Of a stretch of DNA of 64,000 nt, positions 33,036-42,775 are shown piece by piece. The stretch comes from Kofleriaceae bacterium (GTDB taxonomy: Bacteria; Myxococcota_A; Polyangia; Haliangiales; Haliangiaceae), in the NCBI GenBank assembly GCA_018057825.1, contig JAGPCY010000014.1, forward strand, positions 62,001 to 126,000, given 5' to 3'. Position 1 is the stretch's first letter. Each line of letters starts with the position of its first letter. Position numbers and translations under genes: made by a program. Under the pieces are notes generated by a model that searched no databases, was not told the origin of the DNA, and saw nothing but the letters and a program-made list of their open reading frames with translations.

Positions 33036-35296
33036 GCACCGGGCGGCGGATCGCGGTCACCGGCACCGTGCAGGGCGTCGGCTTCCGGCCGTGGGTCTAT
33101 CGGCTGGCTCGGACCCTCGGCGTCGCCGGCCGGGTCCGCAACGACGCGGCCGGCGTGGTGATCGAGGCGTTCGCCGACGGCGCGGTGCTCGACGCCTTCG
33201 TCGCGCGGCTCGGGGCGGAGGCCCCCGGTCGGGTGCGCGAGGTGGCCTGGCAGCCGCTGGCCGAGGTCGCGCCGGGCGGCTTCGCGATCGACGCCAGCGC
33301 GGTCGCGGGCGCGGTCGCGCTGTCGATCCCACCCGACCTGACGACCTGCGCCGCGTGTCTGGCCGAGGTCGCCGACCCCGCCGACCGTCACTACCAGTAC
33401 CCGTTCACGAGCTGCACCTACTGCGGACCGCGCTTCACGATCGCCCTCGACCTGCCCTACGACCGGCCGCTCACGACGATGGCCGGGTTCCCGCTGTGTC
33501 CGGCGTGCGCCGGCGAGTACCACGACCCCGACGACCGCCGCTTCCACGCCCAGCCGATCGCGTGTCCGGTGTGTGGCCCGACCCTGGCCCTCGAGCCGCC
33601 CGGCCCCGGCGCGCCGCTGGCCGACGCGGCCGCGCTCCTGCGCGGCGGCGCGATCGTCGCCGTGAAGGGCCTGGGTGGCTTCCACCTGGCGTGTCGCGCA
33701 GACGATCCGGTCGCGGTCGCGACCCTGCGCGCCCGCAAGCACCGCGACGTCAAGCCGTTCGCGGTGATGGTCGCCGACCTGGCCGCGGCCCAACGGCTGG
33801 CGGTCCTCGACGCCGATGACCTCGCGGTCCTCGCCGGGCCCGAGCGGCCGATCACGCTGGTGCCGCGCCGCCCCGACGCCGGCCTGGCCGACGGCGTCGC
33901 GCCCGACACCCCGCTGGTCGGGCTGCTCTTGCCGTACACGCCGCTCCACCACCTGCTCGTCGCCGCGGTCGGCGCGCCGCTGGTCCTAACCTCGGGCAAC
34001 GTCAGCGACGAGCCGATCGCGCAGACCGATCACGACGCCCGGAACCGGCTGGCGCCGCTGGCCGACGCGCTCTTGCTCCACGACCGCCCGATCGCGACTC
34101 GGTGCGATGACTCGGTTGCCCAGGTCGTGGCCGGCGGGCCGATGATCCTGCGGCGCTCGCGCGGCTACGTGCCGCGACCGATCGTCTTGGCCCGGCCGAT
34201 CGCGCGGCCGGTGCTGGCGGTCGGCGCGCACCTGAAGAACACCTTTTGCCTGGCCCACGGCGACCTCGCGTACCTGGGCCCCCACGTCGGCGATCTCGAC
34301 AACCCGCGGGCCCTGGAGTTCTGCGCCGAGGCGATCGAGCGGATGGAGCGCCTGGTGCGGGTGCGGCCCGAGGTCGTGGCCCACGATCTCCATCCCGACT
34401 ATCTGTCGACGCGGCTGGCCCTGGCCCGCACCGACGTCACCCACGTCGCGGTGCAGCACCACCACGCTCACGTCGCCGCGGTCATGGCCGAGCACGGCCT
34501 GGCTGGCCCGGTGCTCGGCTTGGCCTGGGACGGCACCGGCCTGGGCGACGACGGCACCGCGTGGGGTGGCGAGCTCCTGGTCGGCGACGCAGCGGCCTGT
34601 GCGCGGATCGCGACCTTGCGGCCGATCGCCCTCGCCGGCGGCGATCGCGCGGTGCGCCAGGTGTGGCGGATCGCCCTCGCGCTCCTCGACGACGCCTTCG
34701 ACGGCGCGCCGCCGCCGCTCATGGTCGAGCGGCTCGCCGGGGGTGCGTCCGCCGACGTGCGGGTGCTGCGGCAGCTGATCGCCGGCGGCCTGAACGCGCC
34801 GCGGGTCCACGGCGTCGGTCGCCTGTTCGACGGGGTCGGCGCGCTGGTGCTCGGGCGCGCCCAGGCCCAGCACGAGGGCCAGGTCGCGCTGGCGTGGAAC
34901 CACGCCATCGCCGCCGGCGATCACGGCGCCTACCCGCTGCCGGTCGATCGCCGCGCGGCCCTGTGGCAGCTCGATCATCGCCCGCTCGTGCGCGCGGTGG
35001 TCGACGACCTGGTGGCCGGCGTCGCCGCCGGCGTGATCGCGGCGCGGTTTCATCGCGCGCTGATCGTCGGCGCCGCCGCGCTGGTGCGGGCCGCGGTGGC
35101 CGAGCGCGGCGTCCACCCGGTGGTGCTGGCCGGCGGCTGCTTCCAGAACCGCGCGCTGACCGAGGGCCTGGTGCGCGAACTCGCCGAGCTGACGGTGTAT
35201 CTTCCTCGAGCGGTCCCCGCCGGCGACGGCGGCCTGGCGCTCGGCCAGGTCCTGGTGGCCGCCGCACGCGAAAGGACCGAACTGCCATGTGTCTAG
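33032..35296 (+). CDS. hypF: Carbamoyltransferase HypF
   Basis: This 754-residue enzyme makes the CN ligands of the active-site iron from carbamoyl phosphate. An acylphosphatase domain comes first (TGTVQGVGFRPWVYRLA). Two zinc fingers follow (CAACLAEV...CTYCGPRF and CPACAGEY...CPVCGPTL), then a YrdC-like domain (GGAIVAVKGLGGFHLACRA). The C-terminal Kae1-like domain has VQHHHAHVAAVMAEHG and LAGGCFQNRALTE. The GTG start overlaps the hybD stop by 4 bp and the 3' end overlaps hypC by 10 bp. Confidence 0.97.
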   Translation: MSTGRRIAVTGTVQGVGFRPWVYRLARTLGVAGRVRNDAAGVVIEAFADGAVLDAFVARLGAEAPGRVREVAWQPLAEVAPGGFAIDASAVAGAVALSIPPDLTTCAACLAEVADPADRHYQYPFTSCTYCGPRFTIALDLPYDRPLTTMAGFPLCPACAGEYHDPDDRRFHAQPIACPVCGPTLALEPPGPGAPLADAAALLRGGAIVAVKGLGGFHLACRADDPVAVATLRARKHRDVKPFAVMVADLAAAQRLAVLDADDLAVLAGPERPITLVPRRPDAGLADGVAPDTPLVGLLLPYTPLHHLLVAAVGAPLVLTSGNVSDEPIAQTDHDARNRLAPLADALLLHDRPIATRCDDSVAQVVAGGPMILRRSRGYVPRPIVLARPIARPVLAVGAHLKNTFCLAHGDLAYLGPHVGDLDNPRALEFCAEAIERMERLVRVRPEVVAHDLHPDYLSTRLALARTDVTHVAVQHHHAHVAAVMAEHGLAGPVLGLAWDGTGLGDDGTAWGGELLVGDAAACARIATLRPIALAGGDRAVRQVWRIALALLDDAFDGAPPPLMVERLAGGASADVRVLRQLIAGGLNAPRVHGVGRLFDGVGALVLGRAQAQHEGQVALAWNHAIAAGDHGAYPLPVDRRAALWQLDHRPLVRAVVDDLVAGVAAGVIAARFHRALIVGAAALVRAAVAERGVHPVVLAGGCFQNRALTEGLVRELAELTVYLPRAVPAGDGGLALGQVLVAAARERTELPCV

Positions 35297-35598
35297 GTGT
35301 CCCCGGACGAGTGGTCGCGATCGACGGTCTGCTCGCGACCGTCGACTTCTGGGGCGTGCAAAAGCACGTCCGGCTCGAGCTGATCGATGAGCCGGTCGAG
35401 CCGGGCGACTACGTCCTCAACCACGTCGGCTTCGCGATCCGGCGCATCCCGCCCGAGGACATCGCCGAGACCCTGGCGATGTACGACGAGCTCTTGCGGG
35501 CGCCGGACGGCGACGACCTCATGGCGGCCGACGTGCGCGGCGAGGTGGCAGGGGCGACCGCGCCGGCGATGACGCCGGGGAGTCGACGCGATGACTGA
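35287..35598 (+). CDS. hypC: Hydrogenase maturation chaperone HypC
   Basis: This is a 103-residue member of the HypC/HupF family. It begins MCLGVPGRVV; the N-terminal Cys binds the iron carrying CN and CO. VGFAIRRIPPEDI in the middle matches the family. An extra C-terminal tail of about 25 residues (GEVAGATAPAMTPG) is longer than in typical HypC. It overlaps hypF and hypD, so translation is coupled. Confidence 0.95.
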   Translation: MCLGVPGRVVAIDGLLATVDFWGVQKHVRLELIDEPVEPGDYVLNHVGFAIRRIPPEDIAETLAMYDELLRAPDGDDLMAADVRGEVAGATAPAMTPGSRRDD

Positions 35599-36748
35599 CG
35601 CCGCCAACACCGCGATGCGGTTCCGCGACCCGGTGCGCGCCAAGGCCCTGGCGGCGCGCCTGCAGGCCCTGGTCGCCGCCGCCGGTCGGCCGATCTCGAT
35701 CATGCATGTGTGCGGCAGCCACGAGCAGGCCATCGCGCGCTACGGCCTGCGGGCGTCGTTCCCCGCCGACCTCGACGTGATCATGGGCCCGGGCTGCCCG
35801 GTGTGCGTCACCGACCTGCCTGAGGTCGACGAGGCGGTGGCGCTGGCCCGGGCCGGCGTCCGGATCGCCACCTACGGCGACATGCTCAAGGTCCCGGGCA
35901 CCGCGATGTCCTTGGCCGACGCGCAGACCGAGGGCGCGCACGTCGACATCGTCTACAGCGTGACCCAGGCCGTCGAGCTGGCGCGGACGACCACCGAGCC
36001 GATCGTGTTCTTCGCCACCGGCTTCGAGACCACCGCGGTCGCGACCGCCGCCGTGCTGGTCGACGATCCGCCGCCCAACTTCTCGATCCTGTCGGCCCAC
36101 AAGTACATCCCGCCGGTGATGGAGATCGTCGCCGAGATGCCGGGCACGCGGGTCGAGGGGTTCCTGGCGGCTGGCCACGCCGCGACGATCACCGGCTCGG
36201 CGGTGTTCGAGCCCTTCGCGACCCGGCACAAGCGCCCGGTGGTGGTGGCCGGCTTCGAGCCCCTCGATGTCCTGGCTGGCCTGGTGCAGCTCGTCGAGCT
36301 GGTCGTGGCCGGCGAGGCCCGGGTGGTCAACGGCTATCCGCGATGCGTGAGCCGCGACGGCAACCGGGTCGCGCAGGCGCTCCTGTGGCGGGTGTTCCGG
36401 CCGATCGGCGGGCGCTGGCGCGGCATCGCCCACGTGCCGAGCGGCAACCTGCGCCTGACCGACGACTTCGCCCACGTCGACGCCCGCCGCCGGTTCGACA
36501 TCGACGTCGAGGCGCTGTGGCGGATGGCGCCGCCGGCGCTGGTCGAGCACTGCGTGTGCGGCGACATCATGGCCGGCATCGCCGCGCCGCGCGACTGCTC
36601 GCTGTTCGGTCGCGCGTGTACGCCCGAGCATCCGGTCGGCGCGTGCATGGTGTCGTCCGAGGGGACCTGCCGGATCTGGCATCAGTACGGCGGCCACCCC
36701 GACCTGGTCGCGCTCGGTCGGCTCGCGCCGTCGGCGGAGGCGCCGTGA
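35591..36748 (+). CDS. hypD: Hydrogenase maturation scaffold HypD
   Basis: This 385-residue Fe-S protein assembles the Fe(CN)2CO group with HypC. Conserved motifs present: CGSHEQAIARYG, GPGCPVCVTDLPEVD, GFETTAVATAA, and the cysteine-rich end CVCGDIMAGIAAPRDCSLFG with GACMVSSEGTC. It overlaps hypC by 8 bp and hypE by 4 bp. No motif appears missing. Confidence 0.97.
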   Translation: MTDAANTAMRFRDPVRAKALAARLQALVAAAGRPISIMHVCGSHEQAIARYGLRASFPADLDVIMGPGCPVCVTDLPEVDEAVALARAGVRIATYGDMLKVPGTAMSLADAQTEGAHVDIVYSVTQAVELARTTTEPIVFFATGFETTAVATAAVLVDDPPPNFSILSAHKYIPPVMEIVAEMPGTRVEGFLAAGHAATITGSAVFEPFATRHKRPVVVAGFEPLDVLAGLVQLVELVVAGEARVVNGYPRCVSRDGNRVAQALLWRVFRPIGGRWRGIAHVPSGNLRLTDDFAHVDARRRFDIDVEALWRMAPPALVEHCVCGDIMAGIAAPRDCSLFGRACTPEHPVGACMVSSEGTCRIWHQYGGHPDLVALGRLAPSAEAP

Positions 36749-37776
36749 CCGCGGGCGCGCGGGTGACGCTCAAGATGGGCGCCGGCGGCCGGTCGATGCG
36801 GCAGCTGGTCGGCGAGGTGTTCGTGGCCGAGCTGGCCGGCCCGGCCATGCCCGACGGTGAGGTCGGCCTGGCCGCGCTGGACGACGGCGCCGCGGTGCGG
36901 GTCGGCGATCGCTGGTTGGTCGCCACCACCGACGCCCACGTCGTCCAGCCGCTGTTCTTCCCCGGCGGCGATATCGGCCGGTTGGCGGTGTGCGGCACGG
37001 TCAACGACCTGGCGATGATGGGCGCGACCGACGCCGCGATGTTGACCCTGGCGGTCGTGCTCGAGGAGGGCTTCGAGCGCGCCGCCCTCGAGCGGATCGC
37101 GCGCTCGATCCGCGACGCCTGCGCCGAGGCCGGGGTGCGGATCATGACCGGCGACACCAAGGTCATGGGCCGCGGGGAGGTCGACGGCCTGGTGCTGACC
37201 ACGTCCGGGGTCGGGTTGACCTCGCAGGTCGTGACCGACCGCGGCCTGGGGCCGGGCGATCGCATCCTGGTGTCGGGGACGATGGGCGATCACGGCCTGG
37301 CGGTCCTGGCGGCCCGCGGCCAGCTCGCCCTCGAGGTCGAGCTGCGCTCGGACGTCGCGCCGGTCAACGGCCTGGTGCGCGCCGCGCTGGCGGTCGGCGG
37401 CGACGCGATCACCGCGATGAAGGACCCGACCCGCGGCGGGCTGGCCAGCGCGCTCCACGAGCTGGCGGCCAAGGCTGGCGTCGGCATCTTGCTCGACGAG
37501 ACCGCGGTGCCGATCCGCGACGACGTGCGCGCGGTCGGCGAGCTCCTGGGCATCGATCCGCTGCACGTCGCCAACGAGGGCAAGGTCGTGATGGGCGTGC
37601 GCGCCGATCGCGCCGACGCGGTCCTGGCCGCGGTCCGGTCCCACCCGCTCGGTCGCGACGCCGCCCTGGTCGGCACCTGCCTGGCCGAGGCCCCGGGCCG
37701 GGTCGTCCTCGACACCGGGTTCGGTCGGCGGCTCTTGATCGAGCCCGACGGCGAGCCGCTGCCGAGGATCTGTTGA
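36745..37776 (+). CDS. hypE: Carbamoyl dehydratase HypE
   Basis: This 343-residue enzyme dehydrates the carbamoyl group on its own C-terminal Cys to thiocyanate, supplying CN. The GTG start overlaps the hypD stop. The PurM-like ATP-binding part shows KMGAGGRSM, DDGAAVRVGDRWLVATTD and VCGTVNDLAMMGA; MKDPTRGGLASALHEL follows. The protein ends PLPRIC, with the reactive Cys as the last residue. Seven base pairs separate its stop from the crotonase gene. Confidence 0.97.
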   Translation: MTAGARVTLKMGAGGRSMRQLVGEVFVAELAGPAMPDGEVGLAALDDGAAVRVGDRWLVATTDAHVVQPLFFPGGDIGRLAVCGTVNDLAMMGATDAAMLTLAVVLEEGFERAALERIARSIRDACAEAGVRIMTGDTKVMGRGEVDGLVLTTSGVGLTSQVVTDRGLGPGDRILVSGTMGDHGLAVLAARGQLALEVELRSDVAPVNGLVRAALAVGGDAITAMKDPTRGGLASALHELAAKAGVGILLDETAVPIRDDVRAVGELLGIDPLHVANEGKVVMGVRADRADAVLAAVRSHPLGRDAALVGTCLAEAPGRVVLDTGFGRRLLIEPDGEPLPRIC

Positions 37777-37783
37777 GGTCGCC

Positions 37784-38647
37784 ATGAGCCACATCGTCGT
37801 CGAACAACACGGCGCGGTCGGGATCCTGACGATCGCGCGGCGCGCGCGGATGAACTCCCTCGACGTCGCCACCGCGCGCGATCTGCGCAAGGCCGGGCTG
37901 GCGCTGGCCCGCGATCGCTCGGTGCGCGCGGTGATCGTGCGCGGCGACGGCGGGGTGTTCTGCAGCGGCGCCGACCTGAAGTACATCCGCGCCGGCGGTG
38001 AGCCCGACGACCTCGGGTACCTGCGGGCCGGGGGCGCGCCGCCGCCGAGCGGCGGGTACGGCGCGCTGTTCAAGGCGATCCTCGAGTACCTGCACGCCAC
38101 GATCTCGGAGATCCGGCGCGCGCCCAAGCCGTTCATCGCCGCGGTCGACGGTCCGCTGGCGGCCGGCGGTCTAGGCCTGGCGATGGCGTGCGATCTGGTC
38201 GTGGCCTCGGAGCGTGCGACCTTCGAGTGGGCCTACGCCAAGACCGGCCTGACCGGCGCCGAGTCGTCGACGTTCTTCCTGCCGCGGCTCCTCGGCCTGC
38301 GCCGGGCACTCGAGTTCGCCCTCCTCGGGGGGCGCTTGACCGCCGCCGAGGCCCTGGCCGCCGGCCTGGTGACCGCGGTCCATCCCGCCGCCGAGCTCGA
38401 CGCCGCGGCGCGGGCCCTGGCCGAGCGCCTCGCCGCTGGCCCAACCGAGGCCCTGGGCGTGACCAAGGGCCTCATGAACGCGGCCGCCGGCGTCGACCGC
38501 CTCGACGTCCACCTCGATCGCGAGCTCGAGGAGCTGGTGCGGATCGCCGACGGCGCCGACTTCGCCGAGGGGCTCGACGCGTTCTTCGCCAAGCGCGCCC
38601 CGGCGTTCCCGGGGCCCGACCGCGGCGGCGCCGGCGGAGGTCGCTAG
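37784..38647 (+). CDS. Crotonase-fold (enoyl-CoA hydratase/isomerase-like) enzyme inside the hyp genes
   Basis: This is a 287-residue crotonase-family protein. The oxyanion-hole loops are present: VFCSGADLKYI near residue 60 and DGPLAAGGLGLAMACDLV near 125. In the following active-site loop, AYAKTGLTGAESSTFFLPRL, a Glu occupies the position where PaaG-like isomerases carry Asp. It begins 7 bp after hypE and is followed by hypA, so it is part of the operon. HypX, which makes the CO ligand aerobically, has a crotonase-like C-terminal domain, so a link to ligand synthesis is possible but unproven. Alternatively it may be an unrelated acyl-CoA enzyme. Confidence 0.9.
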   Translation: MSHIVVEQHGAVGILTIARRARMNSLDVATARDLRKAGLALARDRSVRAVIVRGDGGVFCSGADLKYIRAGGEPDDLGYLRAGGAPPPSGGYGALFKAILEYLHATISEIRRAPKPFIAAVDGPLAAGGLGLAMACDLVVASERATFEWAYAKTGLTGAESSTFFLPRLLGLRRALEFALLGGRLTAAEALAAGLVTAVHPAAELDAAARALAERLAAGPTEALGVTKGLMNAAAGVDRLDVHLDRELEELVRIADGADFAEGLDAFFAKRAPAFPGPDRGGAGGGR

Positions 38648-38693
38648 TGCACCGCGGTCGTCTCGTCGCTGCGATCTCGACAGGGGGGCACTA

Positions 38694-39053
38694 GTGCACG
38701 AGTACTCGATCGTCTCGGCGCTGGTCGATCAGGTCGCCGCCGCGGTGCGTGGTCATCCCGGCGCGCTCGTCGTGCGCGTCGAGGTCGCGATCGGCGAGCT
38801 GGCCGGCGTCGAGACCGAGCTCCTGGCGACCGCCTTCGAGACCTTCCGCGAGGGCACGGTGTGCGCGGCCGCCGAGCTGGTGATCGACGCGCGGCCGGCG
38901 GTGTGGCGATGCCCGACCTGCCAGGTTGAGATCCCGCGCGGCGCGGTCTTGCGGTGTGGACCCTGCGCGACGCCGGCGCGGCTGGTGTCGGGCGATGAGA
39001 TCATCTTGCAACGCATCGAGCTGGACGCCCACGACGACCAAGGAGGACCCTGA
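38694..39053 (+). CDS. hypA: Nickel insertion protein HypA
   Basis: This 119-residue protein starts at the GTG at 38694 (MHEYSIVSALV, family start with nickel-binding His2). Zinc site: CPTC near residue 73 and CGPC at 87-90. It delivers nickel to the large subunit with HypB. A GGGGGGCAC purine run upstream is the likely ribosome site. The 46 bp before it contain a 15-codon mini-ORF from 38647 to 38694; CTAGTGCAC occurs at both ends, once at the crotonase stop and once at the hypA start. Confidence 0.94.
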   Translation: MHEYSIVSALVDQVAAAVRGHPGALVVRVEVAIGELAGVETELLATAFETFREGTVCAAAELVIDARPAVWRCPTCQVEIPRGAVLRCGPCATPARLVSGDEIILQRIELDAHDDQGGP

Positions 39054-39826
39054 TGTGCACCGACTGTGGCTGTGGCGATCCCGACGTCGTGCCGCTGGAG
39101 ATCCAGGGGCGCATCCTCGGCGACAACGACGCGCGCGCGCGGCACAACCGCGAACACTTCGCGGCCGCGGGCGTCCTGGCGATCAACCTGATGGGCTCGC
39201 CGGGCGCCGGCAAGACCGCGATCCTCGAGGCCACCGCGCGCCATCAGCGCGGCCTGCGCCTGGCCGCGCTGGCCGGCGACCTGGCCACCGATCGCGACGC
39301 CGCCCGCCTCGAGCGAGCCGGCATCCCATCGCGCGCGATCACCACCGGCTCGGCGTGCCACCTCGACGCCAAGATGGTGCACCACGCGCTCCACGCGCTG
39401 CCGGTCGCGGGCCTCGACGTGCTGTTCGTCGAGAACGTCGGCAACCTGGTGTGCCCCGCGGTCTACGATCTCGGCCAGGCCGCCAACGTCGTGGCCCTGG
39501 CCGTGACCGAGGGCGAGGACAAGCCGCTCAAGTACCCGACCATGTTCCTCAAGGCCGACCTGGTGCTCATCACCAAGACCGACCTCGTGCCGCACCTCGA
39601 CGTCGACCTCGCGGCGATCCACGACGCCCTGGCCCGGGCCATGCCCGAGCCGCGGGTGATCGAGGTGTCGGCCAAGACCGGGGCCGGCGTCGACCAGTGG
39701 CTGGCCTGGCTCGACGAACGGCGGGCTCGCATGCCGGCGCTGGCCGCGGCGGCGCGCCTGGCGGGAGGGCCCGGGCATCTGCATCGGCACGGGGACGGGG
39801 ACGGGGATGAGGGACGGCCCCGCTGA
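39053..39826 (+). CDS. hypB: Nickel GTPase HypB
   Basis: This 257-residue SIMIBI-class GTPase powers nickel insertion. The N-terminal MCTDCGCGDPD holds the high-affinity Cys metal site. G1 is GSPGAGKT near residue 48, with later FVENVGNLVCP, LAVTEGEDKPLKYPTMF and ITKTDLVPH. The C-terminal tail, HLHRHGDGDGDE, has only a short His stretch. An AAGGAGGA ribosome site precedes the ATG, which overlaps the hypA stop (TGATG). It is the last gene of the hydrogenase operon. Confidence 0.96.
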   Translation: MCTDCGCGDPDVVPLEIQGRILGDNDARARHNREHFAAAGVLAINLMGSPGAGKTAILEATARHQRGLRLAALAGDLATDRDAARLERAGIPSRAITTGSACHLDAKMVHHALHALPVAGLDVLFVENVGNLVCPAVYDLGQAANVVALAVTEGEDKPLKYPTMFLKADLVLITKTDLVPHLDVDLAAIHDALARAMPEPRVIEVSAKTGAGVDQWLAWLDERRARMPALAAAARLAGGPGHLHRHGDGDGDEGRPR

Positions 39827-39905
39827 CGACGACGGTTGCGGTAGCCTTGGGGCGCGGCGGCGATGCCGTATCGCCGCGCCACCTCCGTCCACGAGAAGAT
39901 CCCCC

Positions 39906-40820
39906 ATGACCCGAGCGCTCCTGTTCGTCCTCACCGTGCACCTGCTCGCCTGCGGCGGTTCGACGCCGGGGGCGGCGAAGCCAGGCGATGGCGCGGCGAA
40001 GCCAGGCGAAGACGCCGTCGGAGACGCGGTCGCGGCCACGCCGAGCGATGAGGCGCCCACCACGTCCGGCCGGAAGACGCGCGACTCGGGCGAGTTCGCG
40101 ATCAACCAGACCGACGCGTCGTCGCGCCCGACCAACGCCAAGCTCCGGGCCACCGACACCGAGGCCGCGGTCCGGTTCTTCGTCATCGACAAGGACAAGG
40201 GGCCGATCGCGGGGATCGTCATCTCGCTGACCTCGCCGACCGGCCAGAAGTACTACACCCAGGAGACCGACGCCGCCGGGTTCGCGGAGGTGCTGGTCCC
40301 GGTCGGCGCGAAGTACGATCTGGTCTACCTGAGCCTCGGCCGGCGCGACGTCGCCGCGCAGGTCGCGGTCGCCGACCAGCCGCGCCTCAACCTGAAGCTC
40401 ACGCTGCGCTACCAGCGCGAGGAGCTGGTCGCGCCGCCGATCGTGACCGCGCCGAGCGAGCCGGCGCCGAGCGAGCCGGCGCCGCGGTTCGTGCTCCAGG
40501 GCGTGCAGTTCGAGTCCGGCAAGGCCACGCTGACCGCCGACTCCCACGCGCGCCTCGACACCATCGTCGAGTACATGGCGCACAAGCTGTCGGCCAAGAT
40601 CGAGATCTCGGGCCACACCGACAACGTCGGCGGTGCCAAGAAGAACAAGCGGCTGTCCCAGGCGCGCGCCGACGCGGTCCGGGACTACCTGATCGCCAAG
40701 GGCATCGAGGCGAGCCGGATCCAGGCCGTCGGCTACGGCGACGAGCGCCCGATCGCGTCCAACGACACGCCCGCGGGTCGGCAGGAGAACCGGCGGATCG
40801 AGGCCATGGAGGCGATGTAG
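39906..40820 (+). CDS. OmpA-type peptidoglycan-binding lipoprotein
   Basis: The ATG at 39906 gives a lipoprotein signal (FVLTVHLLACGGS). The 304-residue protein has a repeated AKPGDGAAKPGEDAV linker, then a beta-sandwich-like middle domain with TQETDAAGFAEVLVPVGA. The C-terminal OmpA domain has FESGKATLTADSHARLD, EISGHTDNVGGAKKNKRLS and QAVGYGDERPIASNDT. Such proteins tie the outer membrane to the cell wall. It starts 79 bp after hypB but is not an obvious part of that operon. Confidence 0.9.
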   Translation: MTRALLFVLTVHLLACGGSTPGAAKPGDGAAKPGEDAVGDAVAATPSDEAPTTSGRKTRDSGEFAINQTDASSRPTNAKLRATDTEAAVRFFVIDKDKGPIAGIVISLTSPTGQKYYTQETDAAGFAEVLVPVGAKYDLVYLSLGRRDVAAQVAVADQPRLNLKLTLRYQREELVAPPIVTAPSEPAPSEPAPRFVLQGVQFESGKATLTADSHARLDTIVEYMAHKLSAKIEISGHTDNVGGAKKNKRLSQARADAVRDYLIAKGIEASRIQAVGYGDERPIASNDTPAGRQENRRIEAMEAM

Positions 40821-40853
40821 CGCGTCAGCGCGCCGGCCGCCGCCCGCGGCCGC

Positions 40854-42067
<1,214 letters not shown>

Positions 42068-42679
42068 ATGGAAGACGCCCCCCGCGACGCCGTCGAACCC
42101 GAGCTGCGACGCGCGTTCGACGCGGGCGACCTGACGGCGGTCGCGTCGATGGCGATCCGGGCCTACGGACCGGAGCTGTACGGGTTCCTGGTCGGCCTCG
42201 CGCGCGACGCCGACGCGGCCGGCGAGATCTTCGCGAGCGCCTGCGAGAAGCTGTGGCGCGCGCTGCCGGGGTTTCGCTGGGACAGCACGCTGCGGGTGTG
42301 GGCGTACGCGATCGCCCGCAACCAGTTCCACCATTGGCTCCGGGTGCGCGACCGGCAGCGCCTGCAGGTCCCGCTGTCGGATGCGCCGGCGCTCTCGGCG
42401 CTGGTGGCGGCGGTTCGATCGACGACCGCAGTGCACCAGCGGTCCGAGGTCAAGGACGGCTTCGCCCGCCTGCGCGAGTCGCTAGCTCCCGACGACCAGG
42501 CGTTGCTCGGGCTGCGCGTCGATGGCGGCCTGGCCTGGAACGACATCGCCCGGGTCCTGGCGGGTGAGGACGCGCCGCCGCCGTCGCCGCGCGAGGTGGC
42601 GACGCTGCGCAAGCGCTTCGAGCGCTTGAAGCGTGACCTGCGCGAGCGCGCCCGCGCCGCCAAGCTGGTGCCTGACTGA
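42068..42679 (+). CDS. ECF-like sigma-70 family factor
   Basis: This 203-residue protein is laid out as sigma region 2 (FLVGLARDADAAGEIFASAC, then WDSTLRVWAYAIARNQFHHW) and region 4 (LAPDDQALLGLRVDGGLAWN, DIARVLAG). Length and content fit an extracytoplasmic-function-type sigma factor. The ATG at 42068 is chosen because the frame upstream runs through the hexamer array. It sits 96 bp before the DUF4157 gene and may direct that gene or the kinase behind it. Confidence 0.88.
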   Translation: MEDAPRDAVEPELRRAFDAGDLTAVASMAIRAYGPELYGFLVGLARDADAAGEIFASACEKLWRALPGFRWDSTLRVWAYAIARNQFHHWLRVRDRQRLQVPLSDAPALSALVAAVRSTTAVHQRSEVKDGFARLRESLAPDDQALLGLRVDGGLAWNDIARVLAGEDAPPPSPREVATLRKRFERLKRDLRERARAAKLVPD

Positions 42680-42775
42680 GGCGGTCGGGCCCCGGCAGGC
42701 CGTTCGCGACCGCCGAACGAAACCCGGTCACAAACGCTCCGGCGTGGGCCTGAACCAGGACCCAGGAGGTCCGCG

